A stretch of 64,000 nt of DNA from Sinohyriopsis cumingii (GCA_028554795.2 CM068831.1:58961180-59025179); one strand, 5' to 3'. Counted from the first letter of the stretch, positions 25,308 to 37,869 are shown. Notes: generated from the sequence alone by a model not told the origin. A program made the numbers and translations.

Positions 25308-26996
25308 CTACATCTTAGATTTCTTCGCCTGTCTCTTGTACAGCTGTTCGGGAGCATCTCTGAGGAGTGTCCAGCAGTAGTCAGCCAGCATTGTAATGGA
25401 CCATTTTCCCTGGTATCTTTGTTCCATTGTTGCGATATCTTGATGAAAACGTTCGCCGTGTTCATCACTAACAACACCACAGTTGCTAGGAAAGAAATCC
25501 AAATGGGAATGAAGGAAGTGAATCTTTAGAGACATATTGCAGCCAAGTTTCTTATACTTCATCAACATGTCTTCTACTAGTTCCTTATAGTTTTCTGCCC
25601 TAACATTTCCGAGGAAGTTTGTAGAAACTAGGCGAAAAGCATTCCATGCTTGTTTCGCGTCACCTTCCAGCAAGTTGTTGAACCGGTCATCTTTGAAAAG
25701 CTCTCGAATCTGAGGACCCACAAAAACTCCCTCTTTAATCTTTGCTTCGCTGAGTCGAGGGAATTTTTCATGCAGGTATCGGAATGCTGGCAAAGTCCGG
25801 TCAATGGCTTTCACGAAGTTCTTCATCAAACCTAGTTTGATGTGAAGGGGTGGTAGCAAGATTTTCTGAGCCTCAACCAGAGCTGGGTGTTGGATATTCT
25901 TCTCTCCAATGGCTACATTCTGCCTGTGAGTCCATTCCTTCCTCATGTAGTGCATTTCCCTTGCTCGGCTATCCCACTCGCATAAGAAACACATGTATTT
26001 TGTATATCCTTGCTGCAGTCCCATTAAAAGGGCAACTACCTTCAAATCACCACAGAGGTGCCAGCTGTACTTGTTATACTCAATGGAATTCAGTAGCTGC
26101 CTTAAGTTATCGTATGTCTCTTTCATGTGGACAGCATACGCTACTGGAATAGATGGAAGAATGTTTCCATTGTGCAAAAGCACAGCCTTGAGACTCAGTT
26201 TCGAAGAGTCCACAAATAGTCTCCATTCTTGTGGGTCATGAGTGATTTTTAAAGCATTCATGAGGCCCTCAATATCGGAACAGAATATCAGATTACTTTC
26301 CTTTCTGAAGAAAGGCTCCAATTGCTGGTGGCGCTTTCGATATGCAGTAATTGTGACATCTTCTTCTAGAAGATTCCATTGTTGGAGTCTTGATCCTAGC
26401 AATTCTGCCTTGTTCTTTGATAAGTCCAAATCACGAATCAGGTCATTTAGTTCTTCCTGTGTTATTCTGTGTGGGGTTGATGATGCACCACAGTGATAAT
26501 CTGGATCACTGCATGCTGATGGACCAGGAGAAGAACAGGTCGACTCACCTTTGTCTTCGTCAGATGAATCAAGAGAATATTCTGCTGGAGGTTCTGGAAT
26601 AGGAAGTCCCTCACCATGTGGAACTGGTCTCAATGCAGACGGAATGTTTGGGTAGACTATTCTCGACTTCTTTTGCTTCGTTATTCCGCCGGAAAGAGGA
26701 GGAACCAAGCAGAAGTAACAGTCATTTAGGTGGTTGCTTGGCTCTCTCCACACCATTGGGACTGCAAACGGCATTGATGACCTTTTGCAATTCAACCACT
26801 GTGAAAGCTGTGTTGTACATGTAGCACAGCATATATGCGGAGCCCAAGGCTTGTCTTGGTCACCAACCTTGCATCCGAAGTAAAGATGATATGCCTTCTT
26901 CACTTGAGAATTGATACTTTTCTTCTGGTTGGCAAATGTCACTTCCCCACAAATATAGCAAAAATTGTCCGCGGTATTAACACACTTTCGAGGCAT
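25308..26996 (-). CDS. transposase-like protein of a TIR DNA transposon, intact, 562 aa
   Basis: Seen: one uninterrupted ATG-to-TAG frame with no introns, markedly richer in G+C than its surroundings. Residues 13-60 hold CYIC then, after PWAPHICCATC, a second Cys pair, with a W-x-P-H preceding it: a treble-clef finger resembling ZAD. A third pair (CYFC, 93-96) follows. Residues 135-175 are acidic, Ser/Pro-rich and low complexity. The C-terminal ~330 residues form the core: FVDSSK (D263), CGDLKV (D317), CFLCEWDSR (C336, C339), PPLHIKLGLMK (H385), KIHFLHSHLDFF (H493-H498) and SDEHGERFHQD (E512/E515). Inference: D263, D317 and E512 or E515 could be the metal-binding triad of an RNase H-like transposase. 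I recall similar unnamed proteins in cnidarian and arthropod genomes but cannot name the superfamily. Flanking inverted repeats and a TATA box on the same strand support a transposon gene. An exapted host gene is the alternative. Confidence 0.85.
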   Translation of the reverse strand: MPRKCVNTADNFCYICGEVTFANQKKSINSQVKKAYHLYFGCKVGDQDKPWAPHICCATCTTQLSQWLNCKRSSMPFAVPMVWREPSNHLNDCYFCLVPPLSGGITKQKKSRIVYPNIPSALRPVPHGEGLPIPEPPAEYSLDSSDEDKGESTCSSPGPSACSDPDYHCGASSTPHRITQEELNDLIRDLDLSKNKAELLGSRLQQWNLLEEDVTITAYRKRHQQLEPFFRKESNLIFCSDIEGLMNALKITHDPQEWRLFVDSSKLSLKAVLLHNGNILPSIPVAYAVHMKETYDNLRQLLNSIEYNKYSWHLCGDLKVVALLMGLQQGYTKYMCFLCEWDSRAREMHYMRKEWTHRQNVAIGEKNIQHPALVEAQKILLPPLHIKLGLMKNFVKAIDRTLPAFRYLHEKFPRLSEAKIKEGVFVGPQIRELFKDDRFNNLLEGDAKQAWNAFRLVSTNFLGNVRAENYKELVEDMLMKYKKLGCNMSLKIHFLHSHLDFFPSNCGVVSDEHGERFHQDIATMEQRYQGKWSITMLADYCWTLLRDAPEQLYKRQAKKSKM

Positions 26997-27110
26997 TACT
27001 GTTCTTTATTGTACGTAAATGGATAAAATAATAAGTTTTATGTAACAGTAGCTTGAACTGTCTCGCACAACGTCTAAAATATTTTAAATGCTGAACCTAT
27101 CTGATTGGGC

Positions 27111-27228
27111 TTTATATAGTACACTGCTTACGTCAGCTTCAGCAGCCGCCTGGCATTAGTATAATAGGCCTACACATGTATAGTACACTGCTGACGTCAA
27201 CTTACTTCAGCAGCCGCATGGCATTAGT
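27111..27228 (-). promoter_or_regulatory. probable transposase promoter: TATA box, CRE palindrome and a 64 bp duplicated upstream block
   Basis: Seen: plus-strand TTTATATA at 27111-27118 reads TATATAAA on the minus strand, about 115 bp before the transposase ATG. Further upstream a block containing TAGTACACTGC, a CGTCA core and CAGCAGCCGC occurs twice, at about 27117 and 27181 (64 bp apart). The outer copy has the full palindrome TGACGTCA (27192-27199), the consensus CREB/ATF site; the inner copy has TTACGTCA. That these drive transcription is inference from position and consensus. Confidence 0.5.
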
Positions 27229-27389
27229 ATTGCATTGCATCAGAAAATGATGCAATCAACTGTGGATGATGTGAGCATGATGGTATTATGCAATGTTACA
27301 TCATTATTCCGGATGTTGCTGCAGTCCTACTGGAGAAATTTACACAGTGAAACATAGAAAATGAGGTATATGAATATCTTCAAAACGAG

Positions 27390-27436
27390 AGCCAATACAA
27401 ATTTTTCACGGTTATATTCGTGTTCGGCACACCAAA
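27390..27436. repeat. right terminal inverted repeat of the transposon
   Basis: Reads GAGCCAATAC then TATTCGTGTTCGGCACACC on the plus strand. Its reverse complement matches the left end at 25161-25205. A weaker match may continue a few bases outward (AAAATA). Confidence 0.75.
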
Positions 27437-29821
27437 ATACTACAGATTAGGGCCTTTTCAAGTCAGTAATGATTTCACTGTTGACCAGTGTATTCAGCAT
27501 GGTCTGAGCATGGAGTGGCATCTAGTCAGGAGAAATCCACTGATTACTGATTAACAGCTCAAGTCCTTTGATACAGAAGAATGCTAAAACTAAATCAATA
27601 CCAGCATGAGAGTTTCACCTTCTGGTACTGAAATTCATTTCCAAAGGTAAATTAACTACAGCAAACCTATGAATATTTGAACAGCCCTTGAAAGAAAGCT
27701 GGAATCTGCAACACAAACAAACAAACAAAACAAAACAAAGGGTATTGAGTACTTAAAGACACAAAAATGTCCAGTCAAAATGCCAATGAGAAAAATAGGT
27801 ATTATATGTAAAACTAAACAATGGGTCGAAGAGAGTTCATTACCATTCATCTAGGTTATATTACTGTAGTGGGCAATCACAAAAAAATCCCTTAACAAAA
27901 CAACTTTCGTTAGTTTTCAAAACATGCAACTCTAATTTCATAATGGTATCATGTTAACTCTTGTCAAAGTAAGCTGATCTATACTTTTCATAGGGATCAT
28001 AAAAAAACAATGAAATGCACAAGAAAGGCTTCTTAAATTTGACTAACATTCTATTAACCAAATATTACCCTAACTATGTAACAACAAAAATAAACAAAGG
28101 AGACAATGTTTGGTGAAATGATAAAAATGTGATGGGTCTAGACACATGGAAAAGAAAGGACTAGTAGTGAAAAGACATGTATTTATACATTGCTAGAAGC
28201 GTTTTAGTTCCAATAGTATGCCATTATCTTGCAACTGCATTATTAGCCACTGATTTTTTCTTATCATCATACATGACGTATATTGCCATAAACCATTCAT
28301 ATTCTCATTTACCCCTGTATGAACCCATGCAAACAATATCAGATCCAGAGGATGTTGCATCTACTGTAGCCATTACTTTCCAGAAATGTTTGACATTCAC
28401 TTATTCATCTATAATCTACAGGGTCCAAGAGATGGCCTCGATATAATACATGAAAGTATACTTTTCCTCTGTTTCTTGTAACCTGCTATCTTCTCTCACA
28501 ATATAGCAGCAATAGTATGATTTAGATGAGTCTTTCGCACTTGGGGAGGGGGGACTTCTTGTTTCCTTGGCACCTCCTCAAGCTGATATGACCTGATTAT
28601 ATTACTTGCTTAAGTTTTTAAACTGGAAGACAAATTTAGTGTGTGTTATAATGCTGAGCAAGAAAAGAAAATATAAGAAATTGCCGCTGACTGTTGCGGA
28701 GTTCTGAATTTATACCTTTCATCTTTTAACATACTTATGTGAGTTTCTTTTACAAATGAAAAAACTGAATTTGTCTTTTTTCAATTCTAAGAAAGACTGA
28801 CAAAACATACAAATCTTTTTCTCAATATTAAATTTTCACAAAGTAAGACTGGTGTATGTATGTTGTAAATCATAAAATCACATTTATACATGCTGGTTGT
28901 TTTTTTTATCATCAAGCATGAAGAAATTCTCGCATTTCAGTGATACCCAAGTTCATTGTCTGGTTTGCTTATAGACTGGTGCTTGAAAATATAAATACAC
29001 ATGTAATGAAAAGCCATTGAAAATACATAATTCATTAGTGACTGAAACCTGAAACATCTGCTGCATAATACAGACTTGTGGCACACTTTATTTTCATTGT
29101 TATCATCAGAATCCATTATCAACAAATGAAAGCAGATTATGCAAATATAAACTCCATCCTCTTCCACTGACATTTTCAAACAGCTGTCATTTATTTTCCA
29201 GTAATATCAAAAGCAGTAATGGCATGCTAGAAAGCAATAAATTGTCAAACTGTTTATTCACACAACTGACAGATTTGAAATTTAAACTGGCATAAAAGTA
29301 CACAGCATCCTGGGTATGTAAATGTAAACACTATATCCCACAAAATCTGATTAAATGAAGAAAAAAAAAAGCAAAGTCATTCAACCACAAGTCTTGAGTT
29401 CCAATTAGAATAAATATTGTACCTGGATGCCAATATATGCAAATCAAAGATTACTTTGATGTATTTCTGACATCTGCCCTTTTAAACACTGGTAAAGACC
29501 AAATTTATTTGGAAAACAGAAAATTAAACACTTCCTCTGAAAATCAGTCCTTCCAGACTAATATTACATGTAAATAAACTTAGCCTTTGGTAGAAAAAAA
29601 CAATTTTTAAAAAAAATTAACATAAAATTTTGATCTTCTAATTAAACATAAAGCTATTCCTACACTGAACTTCTACAGTTGTTATCTGTAGACTGTACAC
29701 TACACAAAGTGAAACTTCCGACTTTGGGCCAAGGGGACTGGATTTACAAGAGGGAATTCAGATTACTGAGGATGTATTTTCAAAGAATGAGATATGACAG
29801 GTTTATCCTTGAAAGAATTGA
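27437..29821. other. non-coding, no recognised feature
   Basis: AT-rich; only short, family-less open frames. Confidence 0.6.
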
Positions 29822-30004
29822 TGTCAATGAGTGGTCAGCTTGCCAGACTTGTGACTGAATGGATACAGGTTAGAATTCTATCACTGCAACAGCCTTGACT
29901 GGCTACCATGGTGTGTCCTTGGGCAAGGCACTTTACAGAACTGGCTCAGTTCTAAATAACCTTCGCATGTTCCTGTGCCTTAAATCATAACCCAAACCAA
30001 ACTA
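29822..30004 (+). mobile_element. SINE family 3 copy (third tRNA-derived family)
   Basis: Box A-like GTGGTCAGCTTGCCAGACTT, box B-like GGTTAGAATTCT, then the motif CCTTGGGCAAGGCACTTTAC and a tail ending ATAACCCAAACCAAAC. A second copy lies in reverse at 56715. Confidence 0.65.
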
Positions 30005-31035
30005 TCCTCTTACATACATGTATACAGAAATATTCTGACAACCACATCAACAGCTGCTAAAATTTTAACAGAGATATTCTGATAATAAAGATTTCACTCG
30101 ATATTTATACATGTGTTTCCATGGAAACTTTCATTTTACTCTTTCTTGCCTTAGGCTGTTTAAAGACAACTAACTGGATGGTCACAATTCTAAGTAAGTT
30201 TCAGTTTTAAGGGATTCATTTTAGTGTAAAATTAACAATTGGACCCCAAGAAAATATCAGTTTTCAGAGCAGAGGGATTTGGTTTACAGAGTGAATGTTT
30301 ATTAAAAATTTTGAATAGAAGAAAATATTTGGGACCAGAAAAACGATTAAGTTTCAACATTGTGTTCTGCTAAACACAAAAATGTATGCCCCCCACATTT
30401 AATTAATCCCCCTTAAAAACAAGGACATGAAAATCGTGCACCATTGATTTACCTCGATCATAATAGACCACATAATATTGATTACAAAATAACAAAGTTC
30501 AATCTGATCAAGTAAGCACTTGACTTCCAAAATAAACTGCTATAATAAAGCACTTAATAAAAATGACTTCAACAACTGAGCAATGAGGTGCTTTCATCGA
30601 TTCTCTAGTCACTAAGAACATTTTACAACCTGCATCTGGCACGGCTATAGTGACTGATATAGGTTTTTGGTATTCTCTGGTAACGTCTCTACTGTTACAT
30701 GCACTTCTAATGTATATGACATAATGCCACTGTCAAAAAAAACAATGGCTGTTGCAATGCCCATAATGAAGACAAAGAATTTGAAGATTTGTCATTCAAA
30801 AAATCCCAATCCTTTGTTGAAACATAACATAAGGGGTCTATTCATATATTTTGATAATCGTATAAAAGTTATACACACACACCTTACCCTAAGAAAAATG
30901 TATAATTTCCCCATTAACAAAATGCCAGAGGGGGAAAAGTTAAAATCCAGGAGAAATTACTGTTTCATGGGATTTCTGTTAATGAGGTTTCAGTTTTGAT
31001 AGGTTTCAATGTACTTGTCATCTAATGAGCTTGTG

Positions 31036-31038
<3 letters not shown>

Positions 31039-31108
<70 letters not shown>
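31039..31108. repeat. (TA)n(CA)n microsatellite
   Basis: About 23 TA units followed by about 11 CA units. Confidence 0.97.
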
Positions 31109-33424
31109 AGATTATTGGTTAATTTCTTTGATGACTAATGACATATTCAAGCTTCTATTGTTGGAAGACAAAAAAAGACTCCCCGTCATAATATGACATA
31201 TTTGCTACTAATATATCCACACTAATAGGATATTTTGGTGTGCAAGTCACAGGAAATGAAGCAATTTGTTTCTATTATATATTTTCCTGTACACCCAAGG
31301 TCAACAATTATCTCAAGGCCACATTTTAATTGGTGACAGTACCTCATCACACTTGTGTATCATCAGCTAGCTGCTGTTGTGCCATATGATTGTTTGTTGG
31401 CAATAGGCAATGATGGTAACCATGTGAGATTTGTATAAATATCTATCATCTGATGTGACATCATGGAAAACCTCAATGTTAGTAAACTAAGTAACAAATG
31501 ATATCACACATTTTTACAGAGAATGTGCTTGTTTATAAACGGTTTTTTGATTAATCTAACAGGTACCACTGATGGAAGTGAAAGTACTTTATAATGATTA
31601 TGGATTCTTATTCACTTTCATGATGAAAATTTTTTTGTTCCCCCCAACAAAACAATATCAATACAAATATTTTGTCTACAGTGAAGATAATTTAGCATTA
31701 AAAATGAAAAATTTCTTTAAGTCAATTTTAACAAAGAACATAACATTTCAAGCATGATGAATCATCTACAAAGAGAGTTACATACTTTATTATGTCTTCA
31801 ACAGCAATTTCAATACTTATAGCTTAACTGCCAATGTACAGAGATTCATCTTCATTGTAATCTTGGGGAAAAAGTTTTTAAAATTTCCAATATGATCAAC
31901 AACGGCATAATGGATCCCTTTCAAACCATCAATGACAAAAGAAACTGTTATCAAGATAAAAGATTATTTTTCTAATGAATGGCTCAATAAAAGTTCCACT
32001 ATATCTTAGCGTTATATTTATTAAAATATATAATGCACACAGAGCAGTTTGCCTGCCAGGTGTAAAATACAGCGACTACCTTTACAGACTCCACTGTAAA
32101 AACGATAAACTATTCTATGCATTAGAGTGCTTATTTATCATGTACATTTAATGGCCAATGCCTTTATGTGATATTGTCAGACTTTTAAAGGCAAAATGCC
32201 AATTATCTAGACATATTATTACAAGCTGATAATATCCATCACATAAAAATGTATTATATAATAGACAATTTCTGAATTACTTCCCTTGGGCAATAGCCAT
32301 ATGACCTCTGAGTCTTTCCTGAACAGTAATGATAAATCCATATAGCATTACAATACCAATGAATCACCAGTCCCCATTTCTTCTCAGATCGATTGCATTG
32401 CCGAGGAATCTATTAAATCTAAGCTTTAGATTGCCATGTCATTATCAATGGAAATCAGATATGTTTATGTTTTCATTGTAAATCATATTAACTCATTCAT
32501 TAAATGAAATTATGTTTAAAAAATAAGACTACAAGTAATTTTGTTATTAACAACCACCCTCACATACCATAGTTATTCTAATTGATGCTCCTGGAGCGGT
32601 GCAATTTTCAAAGAATGAGTGGGTGTGTTTTTGAATACAGTACATCACTGTTTGACTGAAAACGTTCATAAATTATATTGTTTTGATGTTTGTAACGCTT
32701 GTTAGATTAATCATGCGTTTTTTTTAATTATCTGAGTATGTCATAATGGATGTCTATAAGCCTTGATAAGGGAGGAATTTCCTTTTGGGGGGAAAAAAGG
32801 GGGGTATTTTAAGTGGGGTTTCTATTAGAATAAATATGGTATATACATACTCTGTAAAAGATTCAGAAGTAGGTATGAGTGGAGAAGGCTGCAAAATTTT
32901 GGGATATTAATGACTTGACAGATATACAATTTTGTATCTTGTAAGTGTGAAAAGGGAATGTGAAAAGATAAAACCTTTTTTTGAAAGGATTCATTGTAGT
33001 AAAAAGATTCGAGTATAACTAACAACTTCTGTAAAAATGTTGGTTTGATCAATTAGCCAGCCAGATGATGCAACCTAGTGTCCATCTTTCCAACCATAGG
33101 TATACAGGAATAAATGGCCATGGTAAATGACTCTTATTTCATCAAATTTCCTCTTTAAAAAATCACATACTTGGCGAAGGCTTTTGAATTTGCAAAGATC
33201 AAATATTATTTTGGGAGGTTTGAATAACCATAATGATGAATTTATTATGGAGTTTTGCAGTTTCAGCAAGTTGAATTCTTGATGTTCCATGATGTCAGCA
33301 AAATGTGCTATCAACATGACTTATCAAACCATAATTTTGTCAAACTATAAACTAAGACTGGTGTTGTGAGATGATGACTGTTATCAAAACAAGACTTTGC
33401 TATCACACCAAATCTGTGTTATCA

Positions 33425-33426
<2 letters not shown>

Positions 33427-33485
<59 letters not shown>
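33427..33485. repeat. (AT)n microsatellite
   Basis: About 29 perfect AT units. The flanks on both sides contain TATCAAACT-like sequence (three weak copies at 33320-33530). Confidence 0.97.
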
Positions 33486-33488
<3 letters not shown>

Positions 33489-34328
33489 AAAGACCATTTT
33501 CAAATCATGACTGTGTTATCAAACTGAATAACTTAATATTGTAAATCACAAAAGAATAAACAAAATTTAAGCAAATTTAGCAAGAAATAATTTTTGCAAA
33601 CATTTTATCTGCATTAAATTCTGCATTGAAAATATCATAATGCATACAATACAAAACTATCCTGATGACAGTTAGATACAAGTGAAGACCATTTTAACAG
33701 AGTAGTTGGACTAACAGATGTTGGCAGCAAGTAATGCAATTGATGTTTTGTTTTAAAGTTTATTTGAACATCCTTTACTGTCAATAGTCATTCATGTTAT
33801 CTGCAATCTGATAACTGGTCTGCGTTGAAATAAATCAATTACATTCATTTAATTTGTGATAAGGCAGGATATGCCCATTATGATTAAAATGGCTTTATGA
33901 TAAAATGTTCGTCTCCAAGATCCTAATATTAAAGATTTTTGGTGCTTTACAGTACATTTTTTTTTTTTGTGCAAGGACAAAAGGGAAAAACAGACTTAAT
34001 TAAACACTGCAACTTACAGTACATTATTACCAGTGTTTGGACATGCGGTAAATACAGAATTAAATAAACAATGTAAATTACAGCTGATTTTGTATTGTGT
34101 TAGCATGGGTAGCTATGACTGGACAAGTGATAAATACTGGCTTAAATAAACAGAGTTTTACAGTACATTTTTAACTGTCTAAAGACAAGGGGTAAATAAA
34201 GCCTCATTTAAACATAATGATTTATTTTATTTTATTTGTTGCCAGAACAATCTTACTTATTCATAGATTTGTTCCAATTCATGAGTTTGGTCAATCACTG
34301 GTATTTAATCCTTTACCTCATGCAAGCC

Positions 34329-34412
34329 CCTTTTGACGCCTCTACTCTATTCGCATGGAAGTGCCTTTTGACGCCTCTACTTCATTCACATGGAAGCGCC
34401 TTTTGACGCCTG
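34329..34412. repeat. 35 bp tandem repeat, three copies
   Basis: CCTTTTGACGCC starts at 34329, 34364 and 34399, separated by TCTACT(C/T)nATTC(G/A)CATGGAAG. Confidence 0.85.
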
Positions 34413-36624
34413 CTGTACACATCAGCCATTTTAAGCATTAGATACTACATTCATTTCTGTGAATGACAATTATGTCAGATCACGTGGTCACTGTTTATGA
34501 TCTGGTCGAAATCTGCTATTTAAAGTAACTAGGTCATAATCTCCACTCTCCAAAATGGAGGTCATGGATTTCATTCAGTACTTACAAAGTTTTCACGATT
34601 AGAATCACAACTATGACCGCTTCAATAACTTAGGTAAAGGCTCTGATATTGATGTAGGCAGCAATTAGTTTTTTTTTTAAATTATCAAATTCAGATGACT
34701 TAGTGATGTAGATGCAGACAAAAAACTTGTAAATTTCAAGTATGAGAAATGGCAGCTATGGTTGGTCACGTGGCTTCACTGACTTGACGGTGAATGAGTT
34801 CTCTCAAGATTTTAAAGCACATAAAAAATTCTTCTCTGGAAAATAATTACACAGCTATAACAATCGGACTTTACTCTTAAATTTTTCCACACATAATAGC
34901 TGTGTACCAAAAATGCAAAATAGTTAAAATTGTTGTTAAATGTAACATATGCTACAGTGCTTAACATTTAACAGGCAGGCCTATGCATATGGTGTGGAAT
35001 AGGTAACAGGTGTTCTATTTATAGCGCACTCCACTGAGTAACTTTGCTCTATGAGGTAAAGAGTTAACGAAATCATCAATAATCAATTAGGTAATCAACT
35101 GTTCATTAATCGGCTGATCATTAAATTTAACAAATTCCCAATATTGATCACCCATAAACCATCTGTATGTCATCCATAAATAAACAATGAATAAAACACC
35201 ACCTTAAGTACAAATTTTGAAAAATAATTCAAAATTAACCCCATTTATCTGATAGTTCGGTTAATCTAATGTGCTGAAGAATTGTTGATTTCACCAGACT
35301 ATTCTTCAGTGCTGTGCCTTAGGTGCACCATTACATGAATACTGCGATATTTTATCACCCAAATATGTTCACAATGTGCATGTATTACAGTGTGCATAAA
35401 TTTGTCAAGTTGTAAACTTTCTTCCATTTTATTCTCCTCAAGCAGTAGTAAACATTTTGAGTACAAATGGCCCAAGCTCATGACTGGTTCTGATACAGTA
35501 TACCGTGATGCAGTCACAAGCCCAGTAATTGCATCTGGAATCAATACAATAAAACAGTCAAACAATAAACTGCACCACTTCTACAGCTGGTCACGTTTTT
35601 AGAGGTTCTACTGCTGCATGTATGTGCTTACAATGAATCTGCCTGTTATAAGTAGTAAAACATGAACATTTTAATATGTACTTCAGTAAATTGGTCCATG
35701 ACCATGAAAGTGCTTAAGATACCATAAAGCCTTCAGAGTTAGGTAATCTGACAGTTTTATGGAAAACAAATGAAGGCAATCTCGAGACATTTTCAAAAAG
35801 ACTGGACAGAAAGGAAAAATAATCCCTGGCTTTGTGGGCACTGTCTTAATAGGAAACAGCTGATGGCAAAGTAAAAGTGTTCCCTCAAATCTCAATGTAC
35901 CCTAAAATACTGGTTTGAGAAAGAGTGTCAACTAAAAATTCAGATCTGGGGATAACAATCCTGCTATATTTCAAACTTTCCAAAAGAAAAGTTAAAATAA
36001 ATGATTATTTGCTTGAATGATATGAGTGATGTTGCTGACTTTTTTCTATTAGTAACAGATTAATTTTGATAGCCTTCATTGATTTTTAGTGCAACAGATG
36101 CAAATGTTCTACAAAGTAAACATCTGTGACACTGGTATGTTATAAGAGACACAGAAAACAGATAGGTGTACATGTAAAATATATTACATGTAAAATATAT
36201 TACATAATCTCTCTTAAATCCCCTGATACCCTAAATTGGAAAAGGCACCAAGGCCCATCAATCTGGAGAAGAAAGATAATCGACAAAAAGTCAGGAATTA
36301 ATTACTATAATTGGGAATTCAGCACGATATCTCATTTGGACATGGGTCCATAACCAGTCTCTGCAAAGGGAGTCACTAAAAAAAAAAAAAAGACCAAATA
36401 ATTATAGTATATGAGATGACTATGCATGCTTCTTTGATTCAACAATAAATTTCAGATATTGGCTTTATGGACCCCTAAAATTGTATTATATATCCAAATA
36501 TTCTTATAACTGTGACAACGGGTTACAATTCAGATTTTACCTACTAACCTGGCAAGGAGGAGGATGCAGGAAACATGATTTCAAAATTAAATTTATTCCA
36601 TGTTCTTTTCCTATATAAAACATG
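34413..36624. other. non-coding, no recognised feature
   Basis: Overlapping open frames on both strands near 35300-35600 have no recognisable motif or splice context. Confidence 0.55.
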
Positions 36625-36765
36625 GACTACTTACAAGAAATTCCAGTAGCCCAATGATTTTTTACTTGCCTATGTTATTTACAAGATATTCCAGTAGCCC
36701 AATGATTTTTTTACCTACCTATGTTATTTACATGAAATTACACTAGCCCAGTAATTTTTACTTGT
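36625..36765. repeat. about 50 bp tandem repeat, three copies
   Basis: ATTCCAGTAGCCCAATGATT recurs with CCTATGTTATTTACA between; the third unit is diverged. Confidence 0.8.
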
Positions 36766-37383
36766 CTTGGCTAGTTGGGGTCCATCCAAAAAAAGGGTAC
36801 AGGAAACAAGGGTAAAATATCACATTTTGTTATATTTCTTGGACTATTGTTTGATTATGAGACTGACTAAATTACTAACAGTTTTGTTTGTATATATATG
36901 TTCAACAGTATATGTATTACAAAACTGCATGAGTTTTTTTTTTGGGGGGGGGGGCATAAATGTACTTAGCAAACTTCCAAGGGCTATATCCCTTATCTAA
37001 ATTTATCACTGTTATCTACTTATCATGGTGAAACATAATACAGAAATATACCACTCCCTCAATCAGTGCACACAAAGAAAATTTACCGATACACATAAGC
37101 ATGAATGACCACAATATATCTGCCAAGGTGCACAGACAATGTGTATTTATTTCTCACCTAAAGTTAGCCAAGTAATAAGTATCAGAAACAAATGTTGATG
37201 ACCTTAATTGATCTCATATCACCCAGGTGTTTACAGTTATTGAGGTCTTAGTATTCAGTGGGAAAATTGTATGCACCCACAAGACACTAATTAATGGAAC
37301 CAGCCAGAAGGAAAGAAATTATCTGATGATGTCCTCTCCACTCTCAGCATTTGAGTTACTATGCTGACTCCTCTTGGGTCAAT

Positions 37384-37709
37384 GTGTGTGTGTGTGTGTG
37401 TGTGTGATTTGGATTTTTAATGCAGCTTTAACAATTTTTCAATTATATCACTATGCTGTCTGCAGTGTGGCAGTTTCTAGTGATGTCTAGCACTGGGACA
37501 TCATGCTGCAGATATATAGCATGATGTCCCACCCAGTCACATTATTCTGACACCACGCCAACCAGTCCTAACACTAACCTCTTAATGCTCAGTGCCTAGC
37601 AAGGCAGCTGTTTCACCATTTTTATAAGTCTTTAGTATGACTCGTCTGGAGCTCGATCCCACAACCTCCTGCATCCTAGGTGGACGCTATAACCACTAGG
37701 CCACTTGGG
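37384..37709 (-). mobile_element. SINE family 2 copy, full length, with a (GT)n/(CA)n tail
   Basis: On the minus strand: box A AAGTGGCCTAGTGGTTATAG, box B-like GGGATCGAGC, then the family body; it ends in (CA)n (37384-37406). The microsatellite sits exactly at the SINE 3' end. Confidence 0.83.
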
Positions 37710-37869
37710 TCAATGATTTTAATGATGACAGAAAAAATCATGTCAAGGTAATATGCATCAACTTGACTGCACTGTTTGGGTTATAAATAAGTATGCACCC
37801 AAAAATGTACCCACATAGTTTTCATAACCCTGTGACTAATTTTTCTCAAGATTAAAGTATGATCTCATC

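Larger units (their letters stand above)
25160..27436 (-). mobile_element. complete autonomous TIR DNA transposon, about 2.3 kb
   Basis: Seen: imperfect inverted repeats bracket the 562-codon ORF. The left end (25161-25205) and the reverse complement of the right end (27390-27436) share GTGC[T/C]GAACACGAATAT and, further in, ATTGGCTCT. The left repeat lies about 100 bp past the stop codon, the right one about 400 bp upstream of the ATG. The outer boundary is uncertain by about 15 bp on each side, and I could not identify a convincing target-site duplication. The intact ORF and readable ends suggest a recent arrival or recent activity. It lies upstream of RASSF exon A on the same strand, in an intron or in 5' flanking DNA. 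Confidence 0.75.
30005..34328. other. non-coding, microsatellites only
   Basis: Two microsatellites (31039, 33427). Fragments such as GGGACCAGAAAA and TTAATGAGGTTT near 30345 and 30980 recur near 6240-6290, hinting at an old dispersed repeat. Confidence 0.5.

Noticed and set aside
25650..26824. Several plus-strand open frames
   Set aside because: Antisense shadows of the intact transposase ORF.
28937..29179. Minus-strand frame with several CxxC-like pairs, considered as the missing C1 exon
   Set aside because: Spacing does not match a C1 finger and there is no suitable donor phase for exon A.
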